From Spongilla lacustris (lineage: Eukaryota > Porifera > Demospongiae > Spongillida > Spongillidae), in NCBI GenBank assembly GCA_949361645.1, contig OX442433.1, positions 604,110-668,109 on the forward strand: a stretch of DNA of 64,000 nt, written 5' to 3'. This document shows, one piece after another, positions 49,986-63,777 of this stretch. Each line of letters begins with the position of its first letter. The first letter of the stretch is position 1. A program made the position numbers and the translations under genes. The notes beneath the pieces are model-generated. The model did no database searches. It saw nothing but the letters and a program-made list of their open reading frames with translations, and was not told the origin of the DNA.

Positions 49986-51197
49986 CTAAAATGGAAGGGC
50001 ACAGATAAGTCATTAACTTAAGAGTCTTTCAAAAATTTAGTGGCTCATGCCTGAGTTTTTGTGTATTATAGGCCAAGAATGCCCATTTGCACGTTGGTGA
50101 AATGTTTTATTGATCAGTGATTCTATTCACGTGTGAGCTGAAGTATATATAATTAACTGATGTGGGCTATGACTCAAATCTTTGTTCCAACCATGTGAAT
50201 GAGTGATATTCTAACTAATGGCGTATTATCTAGATAATAGTATTGTTTTTATGCAGATGGCATGAATATATTTAATGATTGCATGATACAGTGTACACGC
50301 ACATCTTAGACTCTTTGATAATTATTTTCACTTTTACTCTGTCCTAATGTTGGTGCTGGGTTAAGTATCATGGTTTTGGTCATCAATTAAGGCCATTATG
50401 CATAAGCATCAATCCAGATTATTAATAAGTGTGTCTCACATTACGTACTTTGTGCACGTGATTGCATCCATCCTAAATAATGGAATGGTGTGCCTTTGCG
50501 TCTGAAAACTACTTTTAACCTTTCTTTTAGCTTATCTGTAGGTGTGTCCTGGGTGGGGACCTGTATGTCTGTCGCGTGGCACAGCATTTGGGTGTGCGGT
50601 GAGATGGAAACAACACTTCAAATACAAGTATGTTCATTTCGAAAGTGGTTACGCTGATACCAGCACTATAAATTCTGATGTTTGCACGTTGTTCAGGATT
50701 GTTTCCGTTGCAATGGAGATGAAAGAACTTGCATACCCATCAAGTCTTGAATGCTTGTACTACACTAGTACAGTGCCCACCTGTACACGGTTTGATTTGT
50801 ATTATTTTATTATTTTTATTTTCCTAATTCAGTCATTGTCGTTTCGTTCTAATAACTCGTGTTGTGATATCAAGCTGGTGTTCGACGTGCTTCACACTCA
50901 CCCCTTAACACCCATACCCCGACCAGCCATCTTGTAAGTTGTCCTCAATCCAGTTAGTTAACGAGTACTAATCGCCTAGTGCTGATGTACTGGCTTAATT
51001 ATAAGTGCGTTCTAGCAACCGCAAACCGGATCCGCTATGCAAACGCATGCCATTCCAATGTGCGGGTTTCAGTGATAGCAGCCATTATTTACTTTATAAA
51101 TATATAAAATATACGACATTTTCTCGGAAACTGTCCCATATATATTTACTTTTGTCACGTGGGCTGGGTAAGCACAAAAACTGCATCGATCAGCGGT

Positions 51198-52001
51198 TAG
51201 GGCTAACAAGGACACTTAATTATTACATGGACTGGAAACCGCCGCGTAACGTAATACTATAAATTGTCGCAATCCTCGTTGCGCCTCGTTCCCAGATTTT
51301 TCGGACAAACAAAGGGTTTTGTGAAGTCGTCTTAGCTTTGGAGTGACTTACAGTTACAGAAAGCTGTTCTTTTGTTGAGGTAAATCCGTTATAAGTCTTA
51401 AAGATTACGTTAACGTACGGGTCTTAGCTTCTACGTGCGTGTTTTGCCTTGCTATGCTACTGTGGTTAGGCTCCTGGACACACCGATGAGCAGACATTTG
51501 TTTTGAAAGGTGTTTCCAACGCTTAATGGTATGATACAACTCGTATGTTAGTTTGTTTTGGAAAGGATGTTTCTTACAGAAAGGGCAAACGATTTTAATC
51601 GAACGATGCGCATGTTCTCTTTGTCAGGCCTCTGCAAATATGGTAATAGTTATGGCCTTATTTAACGTTCCACAGTATACCAGGATGGTTTCTCTAACTC
51701 GAGATTATATTTGCATGATGACTGAACCTGTATTTATTTCTATACATTACTTTGAACTGATGTTTATTAATTATTGGTTCATTGCTCATTTTGAATTAGC
51801 GATGCCAAAAATAGCGAAGAATGGTTTATACATAACAAAAAAGAACGTCACGGCACCCCAGTCAAGTCCCAGTCTTCTGATGCACTACAACAGTCACATC
51901 GTCGTGTACTGACTCATTAATAATTCATGACAATGAGGATGGCGACATGAATTTATTGTGGTTTCCAGTCCATGTAATAATTAAGTGTCCTTGGGGCTAA
52001 T
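51198..52001. mobile_element. TIR element (ACATGGACTGGAAACC family)
   Basis: The left arm AAGGACACTTAATTATTACA continuing TGGACTGGAAACC is mirrored at 51959-51991. The interior has no transposase ORF. A second family member lies at 62788-63251. Confidence 0.7.
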
Positions 52002-52071
52002 TGCCTATACATGTAGTGTGGATGCGCAGATCGACCGGTTTTGCGGTTGCGGTTGTACTACATCTACATGT

Positions 52072-54507
52072 ACTGTAGCGGCTCGGAAATAAGCACATTA
52101 TCACCTCCGCAAATAAGTACATTAGCGGTATTTTAATGCGTTCACCCAGATCTTATGGTAATTGTTGGTGTACTTAGCAAAACCCCATCGATCTAACCTT
52201 CCTTTATGTAATGAGTTTCATAGTTTACACGACAGTAAACAGGGTTGAACTCTATGTACACATTTAAAATTGAATACATGTATGTCCTCCCAGCAGTTAT
52301 TAAACAAATACTACTACTGCTGCGTGCAAACGCGCCTTATACCTTCATCCTTTTACTAGAAAGAAAACAAACTTACCTGTACAGTACCATGCATACACCT
52401 CACCCTTATACATAAAGACTGGCTCTAGACAGGTAGCTGACGACAGATAGACAGGTTGCCAGCTCACTGTTGGTGCAAGATAACACAAATGGTATGATTG
52501 AGATGCATCGGTATGTGCATCATGTGAATGTAGCATGTCTGCGTACAATATAATGTGGCCCGCGTACAATATGAGTGAAGGAATTATAGCACAATATACA
52601 AACCGTGCTCACATGCTCGTGCATTTGCAACATGTTGATTGAAATGGTCATTTGGTACGACAATGTGTTGAACTTTGGAACCATATGTGTGAAACTATGA
52701 GGCAAGTGAATAAATGTATAGTGCATGTGGTCGCTATATTGCATCTTCAACATGATCACAGTTCTTCTTGAGCTAGCCACAGGGATTCAGCCACAGCGCA
52801 TGAACTGGTGCATGAACTGGCGTCATGCTGAATACATTTAGTTGAAGTGAAGATTTAGGTAGCATGCACAACAACGTTTTCTTGGCTCTGCCTACACGCA
52901 GTGGGATGAGACACTAGCATTATCTTGTGTGTACTGGGTAATGGTGGCTAGCTGTTTTTCTTACCTTGTTTAGTACCATCCTATACACTGCAGTTAATTG
53001 CAAAGATAAGCGTCTTAAAATAAATTCTCCGTGCATTTGAAGACACTGCCAGTGCAAAGGTTAGCCTATGAGCTGCTAGCTATGTGCAGGTAAAAAGAAA
53101 GATCACTTGCAGTGATACCCCAGTTACACATGCAATCTCTCCCTACATGGCCAGGACCTTGTACAATGGTATGGTCTGATTGCCTTAGTACATGTAAGTA
53201 TACTGAGTATGCTGAGCCAAAGCTGAATGTGAGAATGGTGCTTTCCACACCTCTTTCATAGCATCCTCCAACATGTCGATCTGTGCTCTTTGCAGTTTGC
53301 TTATTTATCACCTGACAGACAGTATTTTAGCAAGTTAGTGGACATGAGTTGCTTTCTGCATGTGCTGGGTATTAAAGACAACTGTCAAATGCTGATATTG
53401 GACTCATTGTGTTACAGGTGTACAGTGTGGCACAGTGAAATAAAAAAGGCTGAACTAGGTAACCATGTTGTACAGAGCAGGCACACGCATGTTTATAAAC
53501 AATACCCAAAGCTAAACTGGCGGGTTCTCCACACTACAAAAGGGGTAAGGGCATATTAGCAGCCAGATGTCTATCATGCGTACAATTTACTTTTCTGCAT
53601 ATGGCTAACTGTATGTACATGTACTGTACTGTTTTAGATTAGGTGATGTACATGTTCAGATGCATATGCACAAGTGTGTATGGTTCCTACATATACAAAG
53701 AAGCAGCATTACATGTAGCTTAATCCCCGTGGCAGCCAGCCTAATGAGATCATACTCCACAGACATTTGTCTGCAACATCCATGCCTCAATGAGCCAGAG
53801 ACCTGAATGCAATTGATCTGTGTTCTCCATATGAATGGTTGGTGAAGCTGTCCTAGATATAAAGCAGTTTCTGATGTCCCAGTTTTGGCATGTAATGCTG
53901 CAGCTAAAATTTGTATGGTACCATACACATTTGTCGTACCAAATGACCATTTCAATCAACATGTTGCAAATGCACGAGCATGTGAGCACGGTTTGTATAT
54001 TGTGCTATAATTCCTTCACTCATATTGTACGCGGGCCACATTATATTGTACGCAGACATGCTACATTCACATGATGCACATACCGATGCATCTCAATCAT
54101 GTCGTTTGTGTTATCTTGCACCAACAGTGAGCTGGCAACCTGTCTATCTGTTGTCAGCTGCCCATCTAGAGCCAGTCTTTATGTATAAGGGTGAGGTGTA
54201 TGCATGGTACTGTACAGGTAAGTTTGTTTTCTTTCTAGTAAAAGGGTGAAGGTACAAGGCGCGTTTGCACGCAGCAGTAGTAGTATTCGTTTAATAACTG
54301 CTGGGAGGACATACATGTATTCAATTTTAAATGTGTATATAGAGTTCAACCCTATTTACTGTCGTGTAAACTATGAAACTGATTACATAAAGGAAGGTTA
54401 CATCGACAGGGTTTTGCTAAGTACACCATAAGATCTGGGTGAACGCATTAAAATACCGCTATTGTACTTATTTGAGATAGTGTGCTTATTTCCGAGCCGC
54501 GACTGTA
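52072..54507. mobile_element. Large foldback element with about 590-bp arms
   Basis: The left arm (52072-52667) and right arm (53927-54507) are inverted copies, from GCGGCTCGGAAATAAG to GGTCATTTGGTACGACAA. Both arms therefore show the same peptide in opposite frames (TISINMLQMHEHVSTVCILC). The 1.26-kb loop has no ORF I can assign. It lies inside the segment unique to copy 2. Confidence 0.8.
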
Positions 54508-54976
54508 TTAATTTAGTTACAATGTAGATTCAACCAAATCAATCAATGTTGTACCGGTATCTTTTAAAAAGGTTTTTCTATGCCGATCAATCGGAACCTG
54601 TTCGATTACACTGCTAATACGTCGGTTGATTGATTTGGATGAATTCTAAGTAGGGGGTGGATATTCTATACTAATGTAGAAACGTCATCCCACGTGTCAC
54701 TACAATTAATACAGATTTGCCCTCGGAATTAACGTGCACGTGAGTAACTTAAAAAAATAGCACCGTGTAGTAATAATGCAATAAATAACTTTAAAACCCA
54801 CACGTGCCCACGCGGCCAGTGTTCGAACTCCTTGAATCGACTGACTAGAACGGCTCTGAACGCATGCATGCACACACATGCACGCAAGCAAGCAGCGTGT
54901 GCGTGCGAGCGCGCACGCACAGGCGCGCGCACACACAACACACACACACACACAATTGACACACACACACACAAAC

Positions 54977-55536
54977 CTGGGCAGCATTGCGTATTACAGG
55001 CCTGGACGTCTACTCTGCTCCCCGTGCAGTTGAGCGTCGTCCGTCCATTACTGAGACATTCTCGGACTCTCGATTGGCGACCTCCTCCGCACGTTCGGCT
55101 GCATTCCGTCCAATTGCTCCACTCTCCCCACGTCGGCTTCAGAGATGTGGTCGGGGCGTCACTGCTTGCTCCAACTGCAATTAGCGTATCAAAGCCGATA
55201 TCAAAGTCTATGAAAGGAAGTAAAATAAAATAAAATAAAATAAAATAAAGGAAGAAATTGGAAGACTCACTGCAAGACTCGCAGCACTGTCCTGGAAGCG
55301 TGTAGCCAGCCTTCCCATTAGAACACACAACCTTGCTACACGACACGAAGCTGGTCAACACTTTAGAGCTACCGTCCTGCGATGCATATGCTTGAGTAGT
55401 TATGTAATGGATGCATATAGGTTCGAACCTGCATTGATTCACATGTGTACGTCACGCAGGGGTTATTTTTGTCTGTCCACGTCTTTCCCGGCTTGTAAAC
55501 CGATCCATCATCTGTCTCGCAGTATTGCGGGGTACA
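54977..55536 (-). CDS. Second thrombospondin copy: VWC and first TSR exons
   Basis: Exons 55429-55536 and 55271-55376 (VWC, with KPGKTWTDK and [11 protein letters not shown]) and 54977-55207 (linker plus TSR1, [19 protein letters not shown]) match the 33.4-33.95 kb exons base for base in length and nearly so in sequence. They are separated from the other copy-2 exons by about 5 kb, because DNA absent from copy 1 lies at about 50360-54600. Intact frames and splice sites argue for recent duplication or selection. Confidence 0.75.
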
Positions 55537-55946
55537 CTATAAAAAAGGTCACATGTGTTGATATATGTATGTCCATTTTGATGGCGGCCAACTCACCACC
55601 TGCAATGCCAACGACCCTACATGTATACGAAAGCCAGTAGCAGTCAATTAAAATTTTCGCCGTGCAGTATGTTTACTAAAGCCTACCTTGAAGTACCAAA
55701 ACGACCAGTAAACAGCACTTTTGAGTGTGTGATGCCATTTGCAAATAAAGTAATACCTAAGTTGTCCAGGACTCTTATAGAGACCTTTCGTCTCGTGACC
55801 GAACTTCATTGGTTTTCCACGCATATCTTAAAGTGCGGTACCACTGCACGGATTGTTATTGTTTACGGATAAATGGATAAGTGATAAAGATTTATATCGC
55901 AAACTAATTTAAAGTCCTCTCGAGGTTCCTCTAGCTCTTTATCTCT

Positions 55947-57017
55947 ACAGGGGCGGATCCAAGAAATTTTGAAACGGGGAGGGGGTCAGATAGCGGAGGA
56001 GGTCGCCCAGCAAAGGGGTATGGGGGAGCGCTTATATCGGGGCCTGGAGCGGAGCCCCAGAAACCAACGCATTTTGCGTTGAAAAAGCTCCAAAAAAAGC
56101 TTTTACGTGTACAACGCAAGAAAAAAGCTCCAACAGTACTAGTAGACTGCTAGTTAATCAACTATCCCCGGGAACAGGTGTTTTTTCCCCTTCTCACAAG
56201 CATTACATGTACAGGCTTGTAGCAATGGACCCTTTGCATGAAAGATCGGAAGTACGATAAACGTCACGTCTGGAGTAAAAACCACAGCGGTTGCCTAGAG
56301 ACATCGTGTCACGCTCGCGGACCTTTGCGTAATAAAATGGCAACGCTCGGAGTCATTCCTTCCCGCTCGAACAGTGATCCTTCGGCCGATCCAGTTCCTG
56401 GTCAAACTATGCTGCCAACAGTAAGTTTGACCGAGTCTGACATACCCAGAGCCTTTTTAAAGCCATCCATTTTAAAAGGCTCCGGGTATGTCAGACTCTG
56501 TCACGCTTACTGTTGGCAGCATAGTTTGACCAGGAACTGGATCGGCCGAAGGATCACTGTCCGAGCGGGAAGGAATGACTCCGAGCGTTGCCATTTTATT
56601 ACGCAAAGGTCCACGAACATGACACGATGTCTCTAGGCAACCGCTGACGTTTTTACTCCGGACGTGACGTTTATCGTACTTCCGATCTTTCATGCAAAGG
56701 GTCCATTGCCAAGCTACGAGTTTATAGCGTTCGCACTCTAGATCTGAATATGTATAACTATTAAAAATTTGTGGGCCAAAAAAAATGCAACGATAAAGCT
56801 CAGTTTTTATAATATTCGATGCGCCGATGTATTTAGTGTACTGAACTCCACTTCTTTTCAATAAGCACGTTTGCGCAGGCTCTATTATATCTGATATAAA
56901 TTATAATCATGTATCCGCGCTGCTTGTAGCTAACGGCGGCACTGTTCCGTGCGCATGCACCTTATCGGTACATGTATATGTAAGCAACTATGAGTCTTCC
57001 GGTAGGGCCCCTGGCTG

Positions 57018-57052
<35 letters not shown>

Positions 57053-57068
57053 CCCCGAATCCGCCCCT
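55947..57068. mobile_element. GGGGCGGATCC-type element carrying a nested foldback
   Basis: Terminal CAGGGGCGGATCC and GAATCCGCCCCTG are inverted repeats. The right end follows a poly-C run (57021-57050). The 56222-56709 foldback sits inside. The copy at 35157 shows the left part without the foldback. Confidence 0.6.
56222..56709. mobile_element. Near-perfect palindrome (about 240-bp arms)
   Basis: The two arms meet at about 56465 around TTTTTAAAGCCATCCATTTT. Both arms encode the same open peptide from opposite ends (LETSCHARGPLRNKMATLG, then PGQTMLPTVSLTESDIP). It probably forms a cruciform. It is absent from the matching place near 35.39 kb. Confidence 0.85.
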
Positions 57069-58154
57069 GCTCTAATAAAGATCCTAAGGGGCTTCCCCCA
57101 GATACGTGCATGCCACACCTCTCTGGGACATGCATGTGCTCAGAAAATCAAAAGTGCATGGTGACTTGGGGGGACTGGTGGTAAATGATATTCCATATTT
57201 CTAATGCATTCTAATATATGCATGCATGTTGTGTATAGATCAAGCACCTCACTAAATAACTATACACATAACTAATTGTTTCACAGTATATCTGCATTGT
57301 CACATTGGTGTATATAGCGCTTGATCGAGCTGCATGCATAGTATGCTGTAGATTAAGACTTGCATGGGGCGTTTCTCGGGGCATTGCCATCACATAAACA
57401 CATGCATATGAGTAAATATGCATGCATGGATAAAAGGTCCGTAAACCTGCATGCCGTGTATGTATGCCGACTTTAACATGCCGAGTGACAGATAAGCTGG
57501 TATCCAGGTCAAAATGTACTTATATCACGTCACATGCCGCAGCAAAGTTATGTTTAAAACTAGCTATTTATATTGTATAATTGAATTTCATAGACGGCTT
57601 GGTTTATATTGTCAAATGGGACTTGATCTGAACCTAGGGTCGTAATCCATCTCAGTGATCTCACCATGGTGAAATAGGTGTTTACAGCTACCAAAGTATT
57701 TTTGGGACGTGACCATGTAGCTTTGAAATATTATACCAATTACATGAACTTGGCTTCAGTTTGTCTTCCACACATGAACAAAAATTCATTATGACCACAT
57801 TTAAGGTCAACTGATCTCTACAATATTTATTGAGAATTACAAAACCACAAACCGATATGTACATGTATGTTTAGAATTTGACGAATTGGCTTGCAGTCTT
57901 GGTTAAGTCTTCAAGGTTCGTGTAGGTCCGTGTACTTTTCCACAATTTAATTTCTCGTTTAATTTCTCGTATTTCTCGTTTGGCAATGTGTTGCACGTGA
58001 TCGAATTCAATTTTTCATTATGACCACATTTAAGGTCAACTGATCTCTACAATATTTATTGAGAATTACAAAACCACAAACAGATATATGCGGTACTATG
58101 CCCTCTGTTAATAGGCGTGTGTACCCCGATGCTATACAAACAGACTATTTTAGA

Positions 58155-58199
<45 letters not shown>

Positions 58200-58584
58200 G
58201 GTGAAGTTTAATAGTGTTTCTCTAGTCTATACCTAAAAATATTCAATCGCTAGTCAGCGTCCTGTTTAATGGCATACGGAAACATGTGCATATATGTGAT
58301 CAAATCAGTGACAAATGTGACAGTTTAGCCATGGATTATAAATCACCTTATTATGGAACCCTTCCTTCTCACCCTCGCTCCCTCCCTACCAGTGCCTTTC
58401 TAATTCTATATCCGCTATAAAGTGTGTACAACAACAGTTGCACAAGGTCAGAGTGCCTTATCAGGTTGCCATGGTAACTAATGAGAACAATATGAGGAGG
58501 TGGAAGGTGTGACACATCACGTAAGTATCTTTTCATGGGGTGAGAAATGTCAACCGTTCCAATTGATGTCACTATCCCGTATTG

Positions 58585-59240
58585 CTTACTAATGTTATCA
58601 TTTCTTGCATGCAACATGTACAACTCAGTCCCTAATGTGATGAATTTTTTAGTATGTGTCGTGTTTCTCAGAACTTAGTAATAAATATTATCTCTACACA
58701 CAGACTCTAGCTAACAGGCAGAGAGAAAAATGTATCACATGAACACGTGGTTGTCTGTGGTTGAGGGTCAGTGTTAAATAACAGGCAGGAATGTTCTGGA
58801 ACTATCTGGAATCCTGGTGAGTGCCATGACCATGACAGTATGTAAGTATTTTCTGTCAAGGCACACGTGTATATTATATTTAGTGCTTACTAATGTTATC
58901 ATTTCTTGCATGCAACATGTACAACTCAGTCCCTAATGTGATAAATTTTTTTAGTATGTGTCGTGTTTCTCAGAACTTAGGATTTTAATAACTCTACACA
59001 CAGACTCTAGCTAACAGGCAGAGAGAAAACTGTATCACATGAACACGTGGTTGTCTGTGGTTGAGGGTCAGTGTTAAATAACAGGCAGGAATGTTCTGGT
59101 TGCGGTTGTCTGTGGTTGAGGGTCAGTGTTAAATAACAGGCAGTAATGTTTTGGAACTATCTGGAATCCTGGTGAGTGCCATGACCATGACAGTATGTAA
59201 GTATTTTCTGTCAAGGCACATGTGTATATTATATTTAGTG
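58585..59240. repeat. Tandem duplication, about 300-bp unit
   Basis: The order CTTACTAATGTTATCATTTC, TGCAACATGTACAACTCAGT, GTGTCGTGTTTCTCAGAACT, GACTCTAGCTAACAGGCAGA, GGAACTATCTGGAATCCTGG and GACCATGACAGTATGTAAGT appears twice, the second copy with a further internal repeat at about 59100. Confidence 0.85.
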
Positions 59241-59283
59241 CAAGAAGGCATGCATGCTGCATGCTGTGCATGTGATGTATGTG

Positions 59284-60348
<1,065 letters not shown>

Positions 60349-61830
60349 CCTATATTTCAACAAAGTGATGCAAGATGCTTTGATGGAATTTGATGACGGT
60401 GTCCAAGTCAGTTATAAGATGGATGGAAAGCTTTTTAGACGTTCTGGTACAAGGCTTCCAATGTCGGTTTCAATTTGTGATCTTAGATTTGCTGATGATG
60501 TCATGGCAAGTTGCCATGATGGTGATTCACTACAGGATTTTATCAATCGCTTCTCTACAGCAGCCCAGGACTGGGGTTTATGTGTGAGCACAGACAAAAC
60601 AAAAGTAATGATCCAGTCTACGTCCTCTCATCCCACAAATGAATCTTCTGTCTTTCACATCCAAGAAACCAATCTAGAAGTAGTTTCTTCCTTCAGATAT
60701 CTTGGCAGTATATTGTCATCAGATTCATCTTTATCTTCTGAAATTAATGCTCGTATTGCCAAGGCTGCTTCAGTGTTCAGCTGCTTAAAGAATACAGCTT
60801 GGGAAAACTCCAATCTATCAACCAAAACCAAACTTGCTGTCTACAATGCAACAGTCTTACCAGCTTTGCTTTATGGGGCAGAGACCTGGTCCACCACTGC
60901 CTACAATCTCAAGCGTATCAACACCTTTCATATGGCTTGTCTTCGACAAGCGCTCAATGTTAATCCTTTTGATCATATCTCGAACGTATCTATTCTGAGT
61001 CGGTCACAGTCCATTAGAGCTTCCACTCTCATTTGCCTGTCTAGGTTGAGGTGGTTGGGCCATCTTTGGAGAATGGAAGACCACAGACTACCAAAGATGA
61101 TTCTATTTGGTGAACTAACATCTGGCAAGCGGCCACAACACAAGCCAAAGCTTCGGTGGCGAGACTGTGTATCTAATGACCTACAATCTTTCCTGATCCA
61201 ACCTGATTGGCATGTTGTAGCACTTTCCAGAGATAGATGGCGTAAAGTGCTAAATGAGGGTGCCAAAACCATTGATGAGTCTCTAAATAACAAATACAAA
61301 TCTCGTAAAGCATGCCAAAAGGGTCTGTCCTCTCCGTCGAAGAGCAAATATAATTTATGCAACAAATACTTCACAAGTGATCAATACTTGCATAGTCACT
61401 TCACACAGAAACATGGCTCAAACAGTCTGTCCGCCAGTTCATCACTTGTCATTCAAAAATGCTTCTCTTGTCCAATCAGGGGATGTACATTTACATCTGA
61501 TTCTGAGAAAGGTGTCAAAATTCATTCATGCCGCATACACAAAGGGGCTACTATGAGCGGTGAACATATTCCACCTATCAACACTGCGGTTTCTGCATCA
61601 TGTCCAATACCAGGTTGTCCATTTTCATCTAACTCCATCAAGGGTATCAAGATACACCTTAGAAAGTATCACAATTGGTCGAAGTCAGATGTCAACACAA
61701 AACTGAACACCTAACAACAGTTGTGTTCTTTTTCAAACTAGCTCACTGTTATCACTTCATCTTTTCCTTCCCCCAAACGTGTTGTACATGTGCAATGCGA
61801 TGGCAATTATTATTATTATTATTATGTATG
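60349..61830 (+). mobile_element. 5'-truncated LINE with reverse transcriptase end and C2H2 fingers
   Basis: Open from 60349 to the stop at 61712-61714 without a frameshift. It covers the RT catalytic region (LRFADDVMA, carrying the Asp-Asp motif), thumb and connection (FRYLGSILSSDSSLSSEI, ATVLPALLYGAETW, RLRWLGHLWRMED) and a C-terminal region with paired C2H2-like fingers (CFSCPIRGCTFTSDS with HSCRIH; CPIPGCPFSSNS with HLRKYH). The upstream fingers, endonuclease and most of RT are missing. The 3' end is a short (ATT)n tail (61806-61825), as in many LINEs. An intact frame suggests recent insertion. It is annotated as dead because the 5' part is lost. Confidence 0.85.
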
Positions 61831-61861
61831 TATGGTTTGAAATGTTGCAAACTCGTAAATC

Positions 61862-62360
61862 AGACAACTATATACGGTAGGTCTAGGTGTTTGCAAATTT
61901 GAAACGTGCCAACGTAAAAATCCAATCAGTACATGAACAGCTGAGAATTTCATGAGTGATATGCAAAAGTATAATTATGCTTGTGCACTAGTATACAGTT
62001 ACACATCCTTTAAACTAAGTCCTGCCTAGTAATAACTAAAATTTCTATTGTATTGAACTGGATTTGTTAGACTTGATTACATTGACTTGATTCTAGTTAA
62101 TTATTTGTATTATTAGATTTCACCACTGCTTTTAACAGCGGATAAGAAAATAGTTATCTGTAGTTAACTATTGAGGGGTATCTTGTTATGCATTTTTGAA
62201 GATCTTGCTTATGTTAGTTTGCTTTTAAAATAAATAAATAAAAAGAACCTTTTATCCATTACAATTGTGGGTCATGATACTTCGGTGTGCTTGCATGGAT
62301 TCTTTTAACTTAAAAATGTCCTCATGGATAGATTAATATAGAGTGTGCAGGTGAATACTG
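61862..62360. repeat. Direct repeat shared with 44855-45300
   Basis: Second copy of the intergenic segment described at 44.9 kb, with small insertions. It starts immediately after the LINE tail. Confidence 0.8.
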
Positions 62361-62787
62361 ATGGTGAAATTGTTGGTGCTTAGAATGCTTAGAATAATGC
62401 TCATTCGCTCCCACATCTGCTGATACTCTCATATAGGATTTGTGAACGTTTAAAAAACGCATCCCGCGTATAACTCACGAACCGAGAAACGGATAGTGTA
62501 GCTATTTATTGCTATCGATCCACAATGGAAAGACAATCATTTTCATGTTTTGTTCAAGTCGCCAGACCTTTTACTTTAAGAGAACAAAAAAGCTCGTAGT
62601 TATCGTTCCCAGACCGTAGTCGTCGTCTTTATGGGTGAGTATAACTCGAGATAGGAATGGTTTTAAAGAGCGCCAGTTACAAGAATATTCTGACAATACA
62701 TCTTCAGGTGTCAGGTATATAAATAAAGCATGTAACCGATATACGTAATTTGCAGCTGTTTTTGCGCGCCGTAATCGCTACGTAATA

Positions 62788-63251
62788 TCAGGGATATTAA
62801 ATACATGGATTGGAAACGGTTCCGTAATCTACGTGTACCGGAAAACCATCCGTGATGCGCCTACATGGATTCTGAATTGGTGAGTTTGCTGTTGACTCGG
62901 ACGAATATGACATGGATGCTGATCCCAGTGGACGGGTTTCAGGGGTGTAGTTCAAAGTTTTCAGATCTGTTGTACGGAAAGTTGTTCAGGAGATTTCGTG
63001 ACTCGAAGCTTAAGCGATCCGAACGCTTTAACAGGCTTATACATTGCTTTCAAAAGTAAAGCTTGACTGATCCCATTAGTAAAACCTGCCTCTTAATTAG
63101 AAAGAAACCAACTTACTAAGTGTAGCTTTTCGTTTCTGCGATTTCGCGACTCTAAGAATAGCCCTCAAGCGCAACACGGATGGAAATTAGGAATACCGTA
63201 ATTCAGCCGTATATCAGCCTCGTTTCCAATCCATGTATTTAATATCCCTGG
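62788..63251. mobile_element. TIR element, same family as 51198-52001
   Basis: CAGGGATATTAAATACATGG continuing ATTGGAAACG on the left is mirrored by CGTTTCCAATCCATGTATTT continuing AATATCCCTG on the right. No ORF of note. Confidence 0.75.
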
Positions 63252-63285
63252 TAATATAGAGAGTTAGCTTTTAGGAAGCCCGCTG

Positions 63286-63359
63286 CGGTATGTAGCTTAA
63301 TTTGGTGGAGCGCAGTCTTGATAAGACTGAGGATATTGGTTCAATCCCAATCTTACCGA
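63286..63359 (+). tRNA. tRNA-Ile(GAT)-like sequence
   Basis: A 74-nt cloverleaf: acceptor CGGTATG/CTTACCG (six of seven pairs), D arm GCTT/GAGC, anticodon stem CAGTC/GACTG with loop TTGATAA (anticodon GAT), 5-nt variable region, T arm ATTGG/CCAAT with loop TTCAATC, discriminator A. Box A (TAGCTTAATTTGG) and box B (GGTTCAATCCC) fit Pol III promoters. GAT for isoleucine is normal for mitochondria and bacteria, not for animal nuclear sets, so this may be a mitochondrial-derived insertion or SINE head rather than a working nuclear tRNA. Confidence 0.6.
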
Positions 63360-63479
63360 TCCCCGCCGTGATAGGATATCCCGATATAGGACCGACTACG
63401 TCGGTCCCTATTATAACCGTTTCCATGACAATGCTTTACGTATAATTAGAATTGTGTATCGTGGTATGAGTTTCATTTG

Positions 63480-63777
63480 TACAAGTAAATCAAAAACTTC
63501 TCTATCGAGAAAGTGATTGGTGGGATGTAGGATTGGGGGTGCAAAAAGCAAGGAAACAAGGTACAATATGTTAAAGTGAGGTTTGGTAGGATCCTACAAC
63601 TCACAGTCCTGAATTTGCAAATGAAGAAGCCTATTTGTAAATGTAGGACTAGTATAGTTGTAGGATCCTACCAAACCTCACTTTAACATACTGTACCTTG
63701 TTTCCTTGCTTTTTGCACCACCAATCCTACATCCCACCAATCACTTTCTCGATAGAGAAGTTTTTGATTTACTTGTT
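63480..63777. mobile_element. MITE with about 115-bp inverted repeats
   Basis: ACAAGTAAATCAAAAACTTC, then CTCTATCGAGAAAGTG and so on, is mirrored up to GAAGTTTTTGATTTACTTGT. The centre is about 60 bp. No coding capacity. The remaining bases to 64000 show nothing assignable. Confidence 0.88.

Noticed and set aside
50542..50937. 131-aa plus ORF with a hydrophobic stretch (LYYFIIFIFLIQ)
   Set aside because: The start lies within a duplicated intronic segment and no domain or splice support is seen.
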